From JADLGL01 sp963732865 (lineage in GTDB: Bacteria > Pseudomonadota > Alphaproteobacteria > Rhizobiales > Kaistiaceae), in the NCBI GenBank assembly GCA_963732865.1, contig CAVTBC010000004.1:1054001-1118000 (forward strand): DNA of 64,000 nucleotides, written 5' to 3'. The notes beneath the pieces are model-generated. The model made no database searches. It was given only the letters and a program-made list of their open reading frames with translations, and had not been told where the DNA came from. Shown piece after piece: positions 18,785-27,690 of the stretch. Made by a program: the position numbers and the translations under genes. How positions within the stretch are numbered: the stretch's first letter is position 1; each line of letters starts with the position of its first letter.

Positions 18785-19075
18785 GAACCCCGCCTTACCG
18801 ATGCGAACCGGCAAGGGCTTCAGAGATGAGGTTGCCTTACCGCTTACGCAGCAATGCGAGCCTCGGCATAGTTGTTGTCATTGGCAACTATGATTATGGC
18901 CCGATGTCGGTGGTACCATGCCGGGCAAAAGTCCACCCTTTACGCCCTCGTCGATCCTGTTTCGCCCCCGCCGGAACCCGCAAATCCGAAGCGGGCCGGT
19001 GGGCTCTGGTGGAGGCGCCGGGTACTGCCCCCGGGTCCGATGGGTTTATTACGATGGCCGTTTATCGCCATAGCC
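18785..19075 (-). ncRNA. ssrA: tmRNA (permuted, two-piece)
   Basis: Rescues stalled ribosomes and tags nascent peptides. Reading the minus strand, the acceptor piece comes first and ends CGGCGCCTCCACCA (3' A at 19007). A short intervening segment follows. The coding piece then begins GGGGGCGAAACAGGATCGAC (from 18969), the normal 5' end of tmRNA. The tag frame from 18885 reads ANDNNYAEARIAA and ends with TAA at 18846-18844. Acceptor-before-coding order is the circular permutation typical of alphaproteobacteria. The 5' boundary (about 19075) is approximate. No protein gene is supported in this stretch. Confidence 0.93.
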
Positions 19076-19218
19076 GGCCGAAACCGGCAAAATGAATATA
19101 GGCGCGCGGACCGCGCGTGAAAAGGCGTTGTTCTGCCGGGTGATGCGGCCAAATCGGCTCTTCCCCGGCTTTCGTCGGGCCGGGCAGGTGCCGGAGAGCG
19201 GCGGAGCGGACCGCTCCG

Positions 19219-19872
19219 TCAGTGCTTCGCTGCGTAAGCGCGGAGGAAAGTCCTGACGCCGGCGGTTGCCGCGGCATCGACTTCGGCGGCGGTCGGGTCT
19301 TCGCCGATATGGTTTGAGGGCTCAAGACCGAGCTTCACCAAAGCCACGAATTGGCGGGCCGCCAAGTCGGGATCGTCGATATCGAGCAGGCCGGCATGGG
19401 CGAGGCGGGCAAGCCTTGCCGCAATCGCGCTATCGACGCGTTCGGGGCCGCGTTCCCGCCAGGTCTGGAACAGTTCTGGATAGCGCTGGCCTTCATTCTC
19501 GACGAGCTTCTGCAGTTCGGCGGAGCGGCAATTGCACAGGCAATCACCCGTCAGGCGGCGGGCGAATGCCACGAGTTCCGCCTCGAGATCGACCGGTTGG
19601 CTTGGGAAGGTGGCCAGCGTCGCGAACAGGCCGGCATTGCTGCGCTCGGTCGCATCCTCGACGACGGCGGCAAAGAGGTTCTCCTTGTCGCCGACATGGT
19701 TATAGACGGTCTGCCGGGAGACGCCGGCTTCCGCGGCGATCGTGTCGATGCTGGCGCCAGCGAAGCCGTCGCGAGAGAAGACGCGGACGGCGGCGTCCAG
19801 AATCAGCGCGCGCTTGCCGGGGTGCCCTCGATAGGCGCCCGCTGCGCGGTCTCCTTCCTCCAGTTCAGCCAT
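19219..19872 (-). CDS. TetR/AcrR family repressor
   Basis: A repressor with an N-terminal helix-turn-helix (ILDAAVRVFSRDGFAGASID ... AGVSRQTVYNHVGDKENLF) and a TetR_C-like ligand domain. ATG 19872 (MAELEEGDR) is preferred; the frame is open to a TTG at 19956, but that would run through the palindrome at 19932-19951. Divergent from the Bcr-type exporter starting at 20174, which it probably represses. A Cys-containing segment (GDCLCNCRSAEL) in the middle of the protein could matter for sensing, but this is speculative. Confidence 0.88.
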   Translation of the reverse strand: MAELEEGDRAAGAYRGHPGKRALILDAAVRVFSRDGFAGASIDTIAAEAGVSRQTVYNHVGDKENLFAAVVEDATERSNAGLFATLATFPSQPVDLEAELVAFARRLTGDCLCNCRSAELQKLVENEGQRYPELFQTWRERGPERVDSAIAARLARLAHAGLLDIDDPDLAARQFVALVKLGLEPSNHIGEDPTAAEVDAAATAGVRTFLRAYAAKH

Positions 19873-19931
19873 TGCGACGCATCTGCTCTGCCATGAATGC
19901 ATGATAGGAGTCGTTGACGAATTAGACAATG

Positions 19932-19951
19932 CTGTCCAAAATACAGGACAG
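19932..19951. promoter_or_regulatory. Putative TetR operator palindrome
   Basis: CTGTCC (19932-19937) and GGACAG (19946-19951) form a perfect inverted repeat with an 8-bp A/T-rich spacer, between the tetR gene and the divergent exporter. The layout is typical of TetR operators; binding is inferred. Confidence 0.6.
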
Positions 19952-20173
19952 TTCAATCACGGTCCGTCGACACCAAGGCTCATGTAGGAGCGTTGTCGGC
20001 AAGCGCCACTCCAATTTCCGGTGAGGCCCGCGGGCGCCACGGATGCCTGGAAGCGCTCCCCAACCGGCACAGGCCGGCGGTCCGTTTGCGTAGCGATCAT
20101 CTTTTCCAACTGCCGTTGCGGCCCGACTCCAATCGGGGCGAACCGGCGTCTTTCCCAATTGAAAGTCACGCGA

Positions 20174-21372
20174 ATGCACAAGTCTTTCCTCAAGAACGCA
20201 ATCATTCTTGGCCTCCTCGTCGCGGTCGGCCCTTTGCGATCGACATGTATCTGCCGGCGATGCCGGCCATCGCCGAGGATCTCAACACGACCACCGGCGC
20301 CACGCAGATGACGTTGATGGTCTTCTTCGTCGCGTTCGGCGCGTTCCAACTCATCTACGGGCCGGTCTCGGACATGATCGGGCGGAAGCGTCCGCTCTAT
20401 TTCGGCCTGACGCTGTTCACGATCGGGTCGATCGGCGCCGCCGTCGCCCCGACTGTGACGTGGCTCATCATTTTCCGCTTCATCCAGGGCATCGGCGCCG
20501 CGGCGGGTATGGTGATCGCCAGAGCGATCGTTCGCGACCTCCACACCGGCGTCGAGGCGACGCGGCTGATGTCTCTGGTTATGCTCGTCTTCAGCGTTTC
20601 GCCGATCCTTGCCCCGCTCACCGGCAGCGGCCTCATCTCGCTGTTCAGCTGGCGGGCGGTATTCGTCGCGGTCGCCGTCGCAGGTGTTCTCGGCTTCCTG
20701 CTCGTCTTCTTCGCCCTGCCGGAGACTCGTCCGGCCTCGGTGCGGACTGGGGGCGGCGTGCGGAGCGCCTTTGCCAGCGCCGGCGTGCTGATTCGTGATG
20801 CGCGTTTCCTCGGCATCACCTTCATCGGCGGCCTCGGCATGGCGGCGTTCTTCTCGTTCCTGGGCAGTTCGTCCTTCGTCTATATCGATCATTTCGGCCT
20901 CAGCCCGACGCTCTACAGCGTTGCCTTCTCGGTGAACGCCGTTGCGTTCATCGGCGCCTCGCAGTTCAGCGCGACGCTGGCTGCCCGTTTCGGCGTGGAG
21001 CGGGTGATCGCGGCGGCGGTGTCTTTCTTCACCCTCGCAGCGGTCGCTCTCTTCGTGGCGACGCTGGCCGGCGTCGACAGCCTCGCGGTGCTGATGGCGG
21101 TGCTCTTCGTCGCCTTCGCGGCGCTCGGCCTCGTCATCCCGTCGACGATGGTGCTGGCGCTGGAGGAGAACGGCCCGATCGCCGGCATGGCGGCGGCGCT
21201 CGGCGGCACGCTGCAATTCGCCCTCGGCGCGTTGGCGATCGTTGCCGTCAGCGCGTTCTTCGATGGCACGCCGTTGCCGATGGTCGCTGTGATCGCGGCC
21301 TGCGCGGTCGGGGCGTTCCTGATCTCGCGGGTGACGCTGTCCCGCCGCGTGGTCCACGCCCCCGCCGAATAG
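20174..21372 (+). pseudogene. Bcr/CflA-type MFS drug exporter with a 1-bp frameshift near the N-terminus
   Basis: A 12-helix major facilitator exporter of the Bcr/CflA (DHA1) group. ATG 20174 opens MHKSFLKNAIILGLLVAVGP and then reads out of frame. The expected continuation FAIDMYLPAMPAIAEDL is in the next frame, so one base is missing at about 20231-20236 in CCCTTT. From there the protein is intact to 21372, with YGPVSDMIGRKRPL (motif A-like) and the GVEATRLMSLVMLVFSVSPI segment. Either the gene is inactive or the base was lost in sequencing; everything downstream looks selected. The divergent TetR is its likely regulator. Confidence 0.85.
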
Positions 21373-21395
21373 GCGACGGGCTATCAACAGGATTG

Positions 21396-21426
21396 GAGGC
21401 CGCGACCGCGAGGTTGCGGCCTCTTT
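21396..21426 (+). terminator. Intrinsic terminator after the MFS gene
   Basis: GAGGCCGC (21396-21403) pairs with GCGGCCTC (21416-21423), followed by TTTCATT. It separates the exporter from thyA. Confidence 0.75.
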
Positions 21427-21463
21427 CATTGAGGCTTCAGCGCCGGAGCTCTAGATTAGAGCG

Positions 21464-22258
21464 ATGCGCCAATATCTCGACCTGATGCAGCTCGTGCTCG
21501 ATACCGGCCTGGTCAAATCGGACCGGACCGGGACCGGCACGAAGTCGGTCTTCGGTCACCAGATGCGCTTCGACCTCGCGGACGGCTTTCCGCTGGTGAC
21601 GACGAAGAAGCTGCATCTGAAGTCGATCATCCACGAACTGATCTGGTTCCTGAGGGGCGAAACGAACATCGCCTATCTCAAGGACAACGGGGTACGCATC
21701 TGGGATGAATGGGCCGACGAGAACGGCGATCTCGGTCCGGTCTATGGCGCGCAATGGCGTTCATGGCCGACGCCAGACGGCGGGACAATCGATCAGATCG
21801 CGCAAGTGGTTGAAGGGATTCGTTCAAATCCTGATTCACGTCGCCACATCGTCACGGCTTGGAACCCGGCCGAGGTCGACAAGCAGGCGCTGCCGCCGTG
21901 CCATGTCCTGTTCCAGTTCTACGTCGGCAATGGCCGGCTCTCGTGCCAGCTCTATCAACGCTCGGCCGATATCTTTCTCGGCGTGCCGTTCAACATCGCG
22001 TCCTATGCGTTGCTGACGATGATGATGGCGCAGGTGACGGGCCTGAAGCCGGGCGAGTTCGTGCACACGCTGGGCGACGCGCATCTCTACCTCAATCATC
22101 TCGATCAGGCGCGCGAGCAGCTGTCGCGCGACCTGCGTCCGCTGCCGACGATGACGCTCAACCCGGCGGTGCGGGAGATCGACGCGTTCCGCTTCGAGGA
22201 TTTCGAGCTGACCGGCTACAATCCGCATCCGAGCATCAAGGCGAAGGTCGCGGTCTAG
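21464..22258 (+). CDS. thyA: Thymidylate synthase
   Basis: Methylates dUMP to dTMP with 5,10-methylenetetrahydrofolate. 264 residues, the size of the short-form enzyme. The catalytic Cys146 is in QALPPCHVLFQFYV; the dUMP-binding segments SDRTGTGT, DSRRHIVTAWNP and QRSADIFLGVPFNIASYA are all present. The start ATG 21464 follows the upstream terminator. Dihydrofolate reductase, its metabolic partner, is at 42937-43449 rather than adjacent. Confidence 0.97.
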   Translation: MRQYLDLMQLVLDTGLVKSDRTGTGTKSVFGHQMRFDLADGFPLVTTKKLHLKSIIHELIWFLRGETNIAYLKDNGVRIWDEWADENGDLGPVYGAQWRSWPTPDGGTIDQIAQVVEGIRSNPDSRRHIVTAWNPAEVDKQALPPCHVLFQFYVGNGRLSCQLYQRSADIFLGVPFNIASYALLTMMMAQVTGLKPGEFVHTLGDAHLYLNHLDQAREQLSRDLRPLPTMTLNPAVREIDAFRFEDFELTGYNPHPSIKAKVAV

Positions 22259-22342
22259 CGGGCGCAAAAGATCGCTCGGCGCAAGGCCCGCTCGCGCCAA
22301 GTCAATTCAGCAATGGCAGAGCGAAACCGCTCGACGTCGAAC

Positions 22343-22591
22343 CTACTTCGACGTCACCTTTTTCGCCGGCGCCTTCTTGGCAACCGTTGTGGCCTTCTTG
22401 GCAGGAGCCGCTTTCGCTGCTGCCTTCTTGGCCTTCGGCTTTTCCGGCGTCACCATCGACGGCGAGGCGATGACTTCCTGCATCGCCAGCATCCAGAACT
22501 CGTCGGAACGACCGTCGGGCCGTCCGGCGCTCTCCCAGAGCAAATAGGCGCGTTCGCGGATCTTGGCCTGGGTGTCTTCGGCAATCTTCAT
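22343..22591 (-). CDS. DUF2934 protein with Lys/Ala-rich tail
   Basis: An 82-residue protein. The N-terminal half (IRERAYLLWESAGRPDGRSDEFWMLA) matches the DUF2934 family, of unknown function. The C-terminal half is repeats of Lys, Ala and Pro (KPKAKKAAAKAAPAKK), resembling histone-H1-like tails, and may bind nucleic acid. GGAGG-type purines precede the ATG. It is convergent with thyA. Confidence 0.85.
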   Translation of the reverse strand: MKIAEDTQAKIRERAYLLWESAGRPDGRSDEFWMLAMQEVIASPSMVTPEKPKAKKAAAKAAPAKKATTVAKKAPAKKVTSK

Positions 22592-22622
22592 GGCGGGAGG
22601 GCCTCCTTACGCCCGACCGTCG

Positions 22623-22642
22623 TGACGCCGACATCGGCGTCA
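22623..22642. repeat. Perfect short inverted repeat
   Basis: TGACGCCGA (22623-22631) and TCGGCGTCA (22634-22642) are separated by only two bases. It lies in the 217-bp gap upstream of the DUF2934 gene, which otherwise shows nothing, and may be an operator. No T-run follows, so it is not an obvious terminator. Confidence 0.4.
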
Positions 22643-22808
22643 TGCAACCGACCGCATCGAGCGAATCGACAACATCTTGAGCAAGACTCATGCCGCAAGC
22701 TTGTGACGGTTTCACGGCAATGGCCGTAAGAGCGCGCCGAAGGTTGCGGCGCAGGCACCATTCGGCGGATCGCTTCGCCCAGCCTTGACGCAAGTCAAAT
22801 GGCGCCGG

Positions 22809-23702
22809 TCAGATTTCCAGCGTGCCCCGGGCGACGATCACGGCCGCGCCGCCGACGCGGATCTCGGCGAGTTTGCTCTGCTCGACATCGATCTCAAGGG
22901 CGATCAGGCTCGGGCGGCCCATCTCGAAGCCCTGTTCGATGATGAAATTATGCGTGCCCGGTGTCAGCGCGTCGAAGCGATCGACAACAGCGGCAAAGGC
23001 CGGCGCCGCCCCGCCGGTCGCCGGATCCTCCGGTATGCCGAGATCGGGCGCAAACATGCGGCCATGGAACTGGCGGGCGACGCCGACGGTTTCGCGCGTA
23101 TAGACGTAGACCGGATCTCCGGCGAAGATTTCGGCCCAGCGATCCGTCTTCGGCCGCGCATCGGCGATGGTCGCCAGATTGCGGACAGGCACGAAGGTAA
23201 ACGGCATCCCCGCCTCGAAGGCGCTCGGCACGTGGTTCTCAAAACCGATATCGGCCGCGGAGAGGCCGAGGGCATCGGCGATGGCGCCGTCGTCGATGAG
23301 GCGTTCGATCGGCTGCGGCAGCTTGGGCGCATCGAAACGCGCTTCGCCCCCTGTCGCGCTCAATTCGACGGCGCAGCGGATCGGGCCGATGCCCTCCTCG
23401 AGGATCAGGAGCGCGTCCTTCGCGCCGGAGGCGTTCTCGGTGGCGAGAAGGACCGCCGTTCCAATCGTCGGATGGCCGGCGAAGGGCAATTCGTCCTGCG
23501 GCGTGAAGATGCGGATACGGGCGCTGTGCGTCGCCCGCTCCGGCGGCAGCACGAAGACGGTCTCAGAGAGACGGAATTCCGCGCGGCGATCTTCTGCATC
23601 TCAACGGCGCTCAACCCCTCGCAATCGAGGACAACGGCAAGCGCGTTGCCCTCGAGAGGAGTTCTCGGTGAACACGTCGAGAATGGCGTAGCGTCTCGCC
23701 AC
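22809..23702 (-). pseudogene. PhzF-family isomerase/epimerase, two frameshifts
   Basis: Homologue of PhzF/diaminopimelate-epimerase-fold enzymes. It reads VARRYAILDVFTENSSRG from GTG 23702, then shifts frame at a CCC run (23649-23651, one base extra). The second frame gives NALAVVLDCEGLSAVEMQKIAA and shifts again near 23579-23588. The third frame is intact to 22809 with GHPTIGTA and DPATGGAAPAF, both PhzF landmarks. The family's catalytic Glu region (LSETVFVLPPERA) spans the second break. Protein identity is good throughout, so the indels are recent or are sequencing errors. Its end is 32 bp from the ilvC stop side. Confidence 0.82.
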
Positions 23703-23734
23703 GCGCGCCTCCGCTCTGCCGCGTTCGCGGACGG

Positions 23735-24754
23735 CTAGTTCTTGTCTTTGTCGACGAGCTTGTTGGCGCCGATCCACGGCATCATGGCGCGGAGCTTGGC
23801 GCCGACTTCCTCGATCTGATGTTCGTCGTTGAGGCGGCGGATCGCTTTGAAGCGGGGGAGGCCGGCCTTGTATTCCTGCATCCATTCGGAGGTGAAGACG
23901 CCGGTCTGGATATCCCGGAGGATGCCCTTCATCGCCTTCTTGGTATCGGGCGTGATGACGCGCGGACCGGAGACATATTCGCCGAACTCGGCGGTGTTGG
24001 AGACCGAGTAGTTCATGTTGGCGATGCCGCCCTCATAGATGAGGTCGACGATGAGCTTCACCTCGTGGAGGCACTCGAAATAGGCCATCTCCGGTGCGTA
24101 GCCCGCTTCGACCAGCGTCTCGAAGCCGTTGCGGATGAGCTCGACGAGGCCGCCGCAGAGAACGGCCTGCTCGCCGAAAAGATCGGTCTCGCATTCCTCG
24201 CGGAAAGTCGTCTCGATGACGCCGGTGCGGCCGCCGCCGATGGCGCTGGCGTAGGAGAGGCAGACGTCATGGGCGTTGCCCGAGGCGTCCTGCGCGATGG
24301 CCATCAGGCACGGCACGCCGCCGCCCTTCTGATATTCGGAGCGGACGGTGTGGCCCGGGCCCTTCGGCGCGATCATGATGACGTCGACCGTCGGCTTCGG
24401 CTCGATCAGCGCGAAATGGATGGCGAGGCCGTGGGCGAAGGCGATGGCGGCGCCGTCGCGAAGGTTCGGCGCGATCTCGTTCTTGTAGAGGTCGGCCTGC
24501 AACTCGTCCGGGACGAGGATCATCAGGACGTCGGCCCAGGCGGCGGCTTCGGCGACGTTCATCACCTTGAAGCCGGCGCCTTCGGCCTTCTTCGCCGTGG
24601 ACGACCCAGCGCGGAGCGCGATTGCCACATCGGCGACGCCGGAATCCTTGAGATTCAGCGCGTGGGCGTGGCCCTGGCTGCCATAACCGACGATGGCGAC
24701 CTTCTTGGTCTTGATGAGATTGAGGTCGGCATCGCGATCATAATAGACGCGCAT
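23735..24754 (-). CDS. ilvC: Ketol-acid reductoisomerase
   Basis: Second step of isoleucine/valine synthesis: isomerises and reduces acetolactate or acetohydroxybutyrate with NADPH. 339 residues, class I (short) length. The Rossmann loop is VAIVGYGSQGHAHALNLKDSG; acidic metal-binding segments include ETTFREECETDLFGEQAVLCGG and ECLHEVKLIVDLIYEGGI. Start ATG 24754. It is separated from ilvB-ilvN (32-35 kb) but acts on their product. I see no Leu/Ile/Val-rich leader upstream of it. Confidence 0.97.
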   Translation of the reverse strand: MRVYYDRDADLNLIKTKKVAIVGYGSQGHAHALNLKDSGVADVAIALRAGSSTAKKAEGAGFKVMNVAEAAAWADVLMILVPDELQADLYKNEIAPNLRDGAAIAFAHGLAIHFALIEPKPTVDVIMIAPKGPGHTVRSEYQKGGGVPCLMAIAQDASGNAHDVCLSYASAIGGGRTGVIETTFREECETDLFGEQAVLCGGLVELIRNGFETLVEAGYAPEMAYFECLHEVKLIVDLIYEGGIANMNYSVSNTAEFGEYVSGPRVITPDTKKAMKGILRDIQTGVFTSEWMQEYKAGLPRFKAIRRLNDEHQIEEVGAKLRAMMPWIGANKLVDKDKN

Positions 24755-24876
24755 CGGCGTGATCCTTCGAAAGACTGAACGAAAATGGGCCGAAACGGGC
24801 CTGCAGCCCTCGGCCGAGAAACCGCGCGCTTTCTATCGGGCGGGGGCGGGCGGCGCAATGGCGGTGGACGGATGTG

Positions 24877-25383
24877 TCAGTCGGCTCGGGGCGCGCTCGG
24901 GCGCGCGAAGGCCGTGCCCTCCACGTCGCTCTCGCCATGCAGGACGCGGATGACCCGATCGACCGACCGCGCGATGCTCTCCGGTTTCTGCAGGCGGTTG
25001 AGGTAGCGAAGGATTTCCTTCTGCCGCGACTGCGACAGGCCCTCGAAGACTTCCTTCGCGGAAGGGTCGGCCGCCAGAGCCGCCGCCAATTCCGGGCGGA
25101 CCGGTTCGATCCGCGGCGTGTCATCCAGAGTGAGGCCGATCGTCACCCGGTCGCCGACATCCTTGCCGGCGGCCTTCCGCATCGGTCCGTTGAGGTACAG
25201 CCGGAAGCGGCCTCCGCCCAGCGGAACGAGATTCGCCGCGAAGGGATGGCCATTGATGGTCATGGAAACCGGAATATGGCGGCGCCCACCAAGCTTTCGG
25301 CTGATGCTTTCGGGGACATCGACGAAGGGATTGACGCCAACGATGGCGATCGTCGCCGTGAACCGAAGTGCTTCGTTCGTCAC
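24877..25383 (-). CDS. YdeI/OmpD-associated (DUF1905) family protein
   Basis: A 168-residue cytoplasmic protein. The N-terminal DUF1905 beta-barrel-like region (LRFTATIAIVGVNPFVDVP ... INGHPFAANLVPLGGGRFRLYLNG) is followed by a helical YdeI-type region (ELAAALAADPSAKEVFEGLSQSRQKEILRYLN). The biochemical function is unknown; some relatives affect peptide or bacteriocin tolerance. It overlaps the DUF2461 gene by 4 bp and is probably co-transcribed with it. Confidence 0.82.
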   Translation of the reverse strand: MTNEALRFTATIAIVGVNPFVDVPESISRKLGGRRHIPVSMTINGHPFAANLVPLGGGRFRLYLNGPMRKAAGKDVGDRVTIGLTLDDTPRIEPVRPELAAALAADPSAKEVFEGLSQSRQKEILRYLNRLQKPESIARSVDRVIRVLHGESDVEGTAFARPSAPRAD

Positions 25384-26081
25384 CGCAGCGCTGCCCAGCC
25401 CCAGTCGAGGACGGGACGGGCGCGTTCGGCGAACTTGACGATGGCGTCGGGAAGCTTCTTGCCGGTGACGGTCGCCTCAGAGAGCGGCTCGGCCGTGGTG
25501 AATTCCTTCCGCCGGATCGCCGCTTCGACGGGACTGCCCTTCATGTCCTCGAAGCCGCGCGGGACGCGGGTGAGGACGCCTTCGGCGTCGAGGTCGAGCT
25601 TGGCCTTGTTCAGCGCTGCCTCCATGTCCTGAAAGGCCTTGGGCTTCCGCCGGATCGAATTGCGGAAATGGCTCAGCATCGTCGGGTCGGGATTGTGGAA
25701 GCCTGCGGCGAGGAAGCTGCCGCCGGAATCGTGGTTCCAGCTCTTCAGATCCGCGGCGGTGATATGGACATAGATGAGGCCCGGATCGCCCTTGGTGCCG
25801 TCGGGCGTCAGCACGGCGCTGACGTGAGTCTGATAGGGGCGCTTGTCCTTGGCAAAGCGGACGTCGCGGTTGATGCGGAACATGCCGCGCTTGTCGCCGC
25901 GCAGGGGAACGCCGGCCTTGACGAAGCGGTCGGTGAGCTCGTCCAGCAGCGCCAGCATCGGCGCCTTCACTTCGGTCTCGTAGAGCGCCTTGTTCTCCTG
26001 GAACCATTCACGGTCCTGATGAAAGGCGAGCGCTTTGAAGAAGGCGAGGGCGGTCGGCGAAAAGCACGGAAAGGAAGGCAT
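25380..26081 (-). CDS. DUF2461 (TIGR02453) family protein
   Basis: About 233 residues. Family segments include FFKALAFHQDREWFQENKALYE, GDKRGMFRINRDVRFAKDKRPYQTHVSA and GFHNPDPTMLSHFRNSI. ATG 26081 (MPSFPCFSP) with GGGGAA upstream is chosen; the frame runs on to 26168 but only through the terminator of the neighbouring exporter gene. Function unknown. First gene of a two-gene unit with the YdeI-type gene. Confidence 0.85.
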   Translation of the reverse strand: MPSFPCFSPTALAFFKALAFHQDREWFQENKALYETEVKAPMLALLDELTDRFVKAGVPLRGDKRGMFRINRDVRFAKDKRPYQTHVSAVLTPDGTKGDPGLIYVHITAADLKSWNHDSGGSFLAAGFHNPDPTMLSHFRNSIRRKPKAFQDMEAALNKAKLDLDAEGVLTRVPRGFEDMKGSPVEAAIRRKEFTTAEPLSEATVTGKKLPDAIVKFAERARPVLDWGWAALR

Positions 26082-26130
26082 GGAGTTCCCCAGATCTGTT
26101 TGCCCATCTCTAGCAGAGCTCGGCCCTGCC

Positions 26131-26165
26131 AGAAACAAAAAGAGAACGCCCCGAAGGGCGTTCTC
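26131..26165 (-). terminator. Intrinsic terminator of the DHA2 exporter gene
   Basis: A perfect 10-bp stem (GAGAACGCCC 26142-26151 with GGGCGTTCTC 26156-26165) with a four-base loop; on the minus strand it is followed by TTTTTGTTTCT. It ends transcription of the exporter at 26190-27614. Confidence 0.88.
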
Positions 26166-26189
26166 CAAAGCTGCGTGGTCTGAGGGAGG

Positions 26190-27614
26190 CTAGGCTGCGC
26201 CGGTGATCGCCGGTGCGGTGGTCGTCGGCTGGCTCGAGCGGCGGCGGCCCGGAATGAGCGCCGCCATGATCGCGGCCACGGCGACGACGCCGGAGCCGAC
26301 CCAGATCGCCGGCACCATGCCGTCGACGAAGGCCTGGCCGGAGACATAGGAGCCCTGGCCGGCGAACACTGCTGCGAGGATGGCGACACCGAAGACGCCG
26401 CCGAGTTCGCGGATGGCGTTGGTGGCGCCGGAGGCCTTGCCTTCTTCCTCGGGCTTCACCGACGACAGGACGACGGCCGCGACCGGGGCGAAGAAGAGGC
26501 CCATGCCGATGCCGGCGAGGACGAGCGCCGGGACCTGCGCCGAATAGGCGACGTCAGGCGCGGCGATCGCGGCGAACCAGCCGAGGCCGATCGCCATCAG
26601 CGACAGGCCGGCGACGAGCAGCGGACGTCCGCCGATGCGGCCCGAGAGAGCGCCGGCGATCGGAGCGACGATCGCGGGCATGCCGGTCCAGGGCAGGGTG
26701 CGCAGGCCCGCCTCGAAGGGCGAGTAGCCCTGCACGAATTGCAGGAACTGCGTCATCAGGAACACCGCGCCGAAGACGCCGAAGAACATCAGGAACGAGG
26801 CGGCGTTGGCGTAGAAGAAGGTGCGGCTGTGGAAGAAGCGGAGCGGCAGCATCGGCGAGGCCGAGCGGCTCTCCCACCACAGGAAGGCGCCAACGAGAGC
26901 GAGGCCACCGATGATCGGGCCGAGCACGCCGCCGCTGCCCCAGCCGAGATCGTTGCCATGGATCAGGCCCCAGACGATGCCGAAGAGGCCGGCGGAAGCG
27001 AGGCCGAGGCCGACGAGATCGAGCCGGCGATCAGGACCGCGGAACTCGTTGAGGCGGTAGGCGGCGACGATGGCAGCGACGATGCCGATCGGGACGTTGA
27101 CCCAGAAGATCCACTGCCAGGAGAGGCCCTCCGCAATGGCTCCGCCGACGAGCGGGCCGATAGCGACGGCGAGGCCGCCGATGCCGCCCCAGGCGCCAAG
27201 CGCCAAAGCGCGGCGCTCGGGCGGTACGGCTGCAGACAGGATGGTCAGCGTCAGCGGCGTGATGATGGCGCCGCCGACGCCCTGCAGGGCGCGGGAGACG
27301 ATCAGCATCTCGGTGGTGCCCGCGAGCGCCGCCAGCGCCGAGCCGGCGGTGAAGAGGCCGATGCCGAGCACGAACATGCGCTTGCGGCCGAAGCGGTCGC
27401 CGAGCGCGGCGCCGGTCAGCAGTAGAACGGCGAAGGTGAGGGTGTAGGCGTTGACGATCCATTCGAGCTGCGACAGCGAAGCGTCGAGCTCGGAGCGGAT
27501 GACGGGAAGCGCGGTGGTGACGACGAGATTGTCGAGCGCCGCCATGAACAGGACGATGGAGGTGATGGCGAATGTCCAACCGACATTCTTGCGGGAGGCG
27601 ACTTCAGCCGACAT
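26190..27614 (-). CDS. DHA2-type MFS drug exporter (14 helices)
   Basis: Proton-driven multidrug exporter of the EmrB/QacA group, 474 residues. Motif C-like DNLVVTTALPVI, motif A GDRFGRKRMFVLG and ALQGVGGAIITPLTLTIL are present, and hydrophobic segments fit 14 helices. Start ATG 27614. An operator-like sequence at 27631-27650 resembles half of the palindrome that precedes the tetR gene at 27691-28314, so that TetR probably represses both. Substrate unknown. Confidence 0.92.
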   Translation of the reverse strand: MSAEVASRKNVGWTFAITSIVLFMAALDNLVVTTALPVIRSELDASLSQLEWIVNAYTLTFAVLLLTGAALGDRFGRKRMFVLGIGLFTAGSALAALAGTTEMLIVSRALQGVGGAIITPLTLTILSAAVPPERRALALGAWGGIGGLAVAIGPLVGGAIAEGLSWQWIFWVNVPIGIVAAIVAAYRLNEFRGPDRRLDLVGLGLASAGLFGIVWGLIHGNDLGWGSGGVLGPIIGGLALVGAFLWWESRSASPMLPLRFFHSRTFFYANAASFLMFFGVFGAVFLMTQFLQFVQGYSPFEAGLRTLPWTGMPAIVAPIAGALSGRIGGRPLLVAGLSLMAIGLGWFAAIAAPDVAYSAQVPALVLAGIGMGLFFAPVAAVVLSSVKPEEEGKASGATNAIRELGGVFGVAILAAVFAGQGSYVSGQAFVDGMVPAIWVGSGVVAVAAIMAALIPGRRRSSQPTTTAPAITGAA

Positions 27615-27630
27615 GATGCTGCCCTTTCTA

Positions 27631-27650
27631 GTGACTGATCGCTAAGTTAC
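27631..27650. promoter_or_regulatory. Operator-like sequence upstream of the DHA2 exporter
   Basis: GTGACTGATCGCTAAGTTAC is an imperfect palindrome (14 of 20 positions match its complement). It shares GATCG-N-TAAGTTA with the perfect palindrome at 28323-28340. It lies 17 bp upstream of the exporter start. Likely a second site for the neighbouring TetR; inferred. Confidence 0.45.
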
Positions 27651-27690
27651 GAAACCGAGGAAATGACGCGCAGCCATTGTGCCGATCCGT

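Noticed and set aside
18757..19325. Several open frames on both strands
   Set aside because: The stretch encodes tmRNA, whose conserved ends and tag frame explain it.
23735..24876. Possible attenuator before ilvC
   Set aside because: No short leader rich in Ile, Leu or Val codons and no terminator could be seen.
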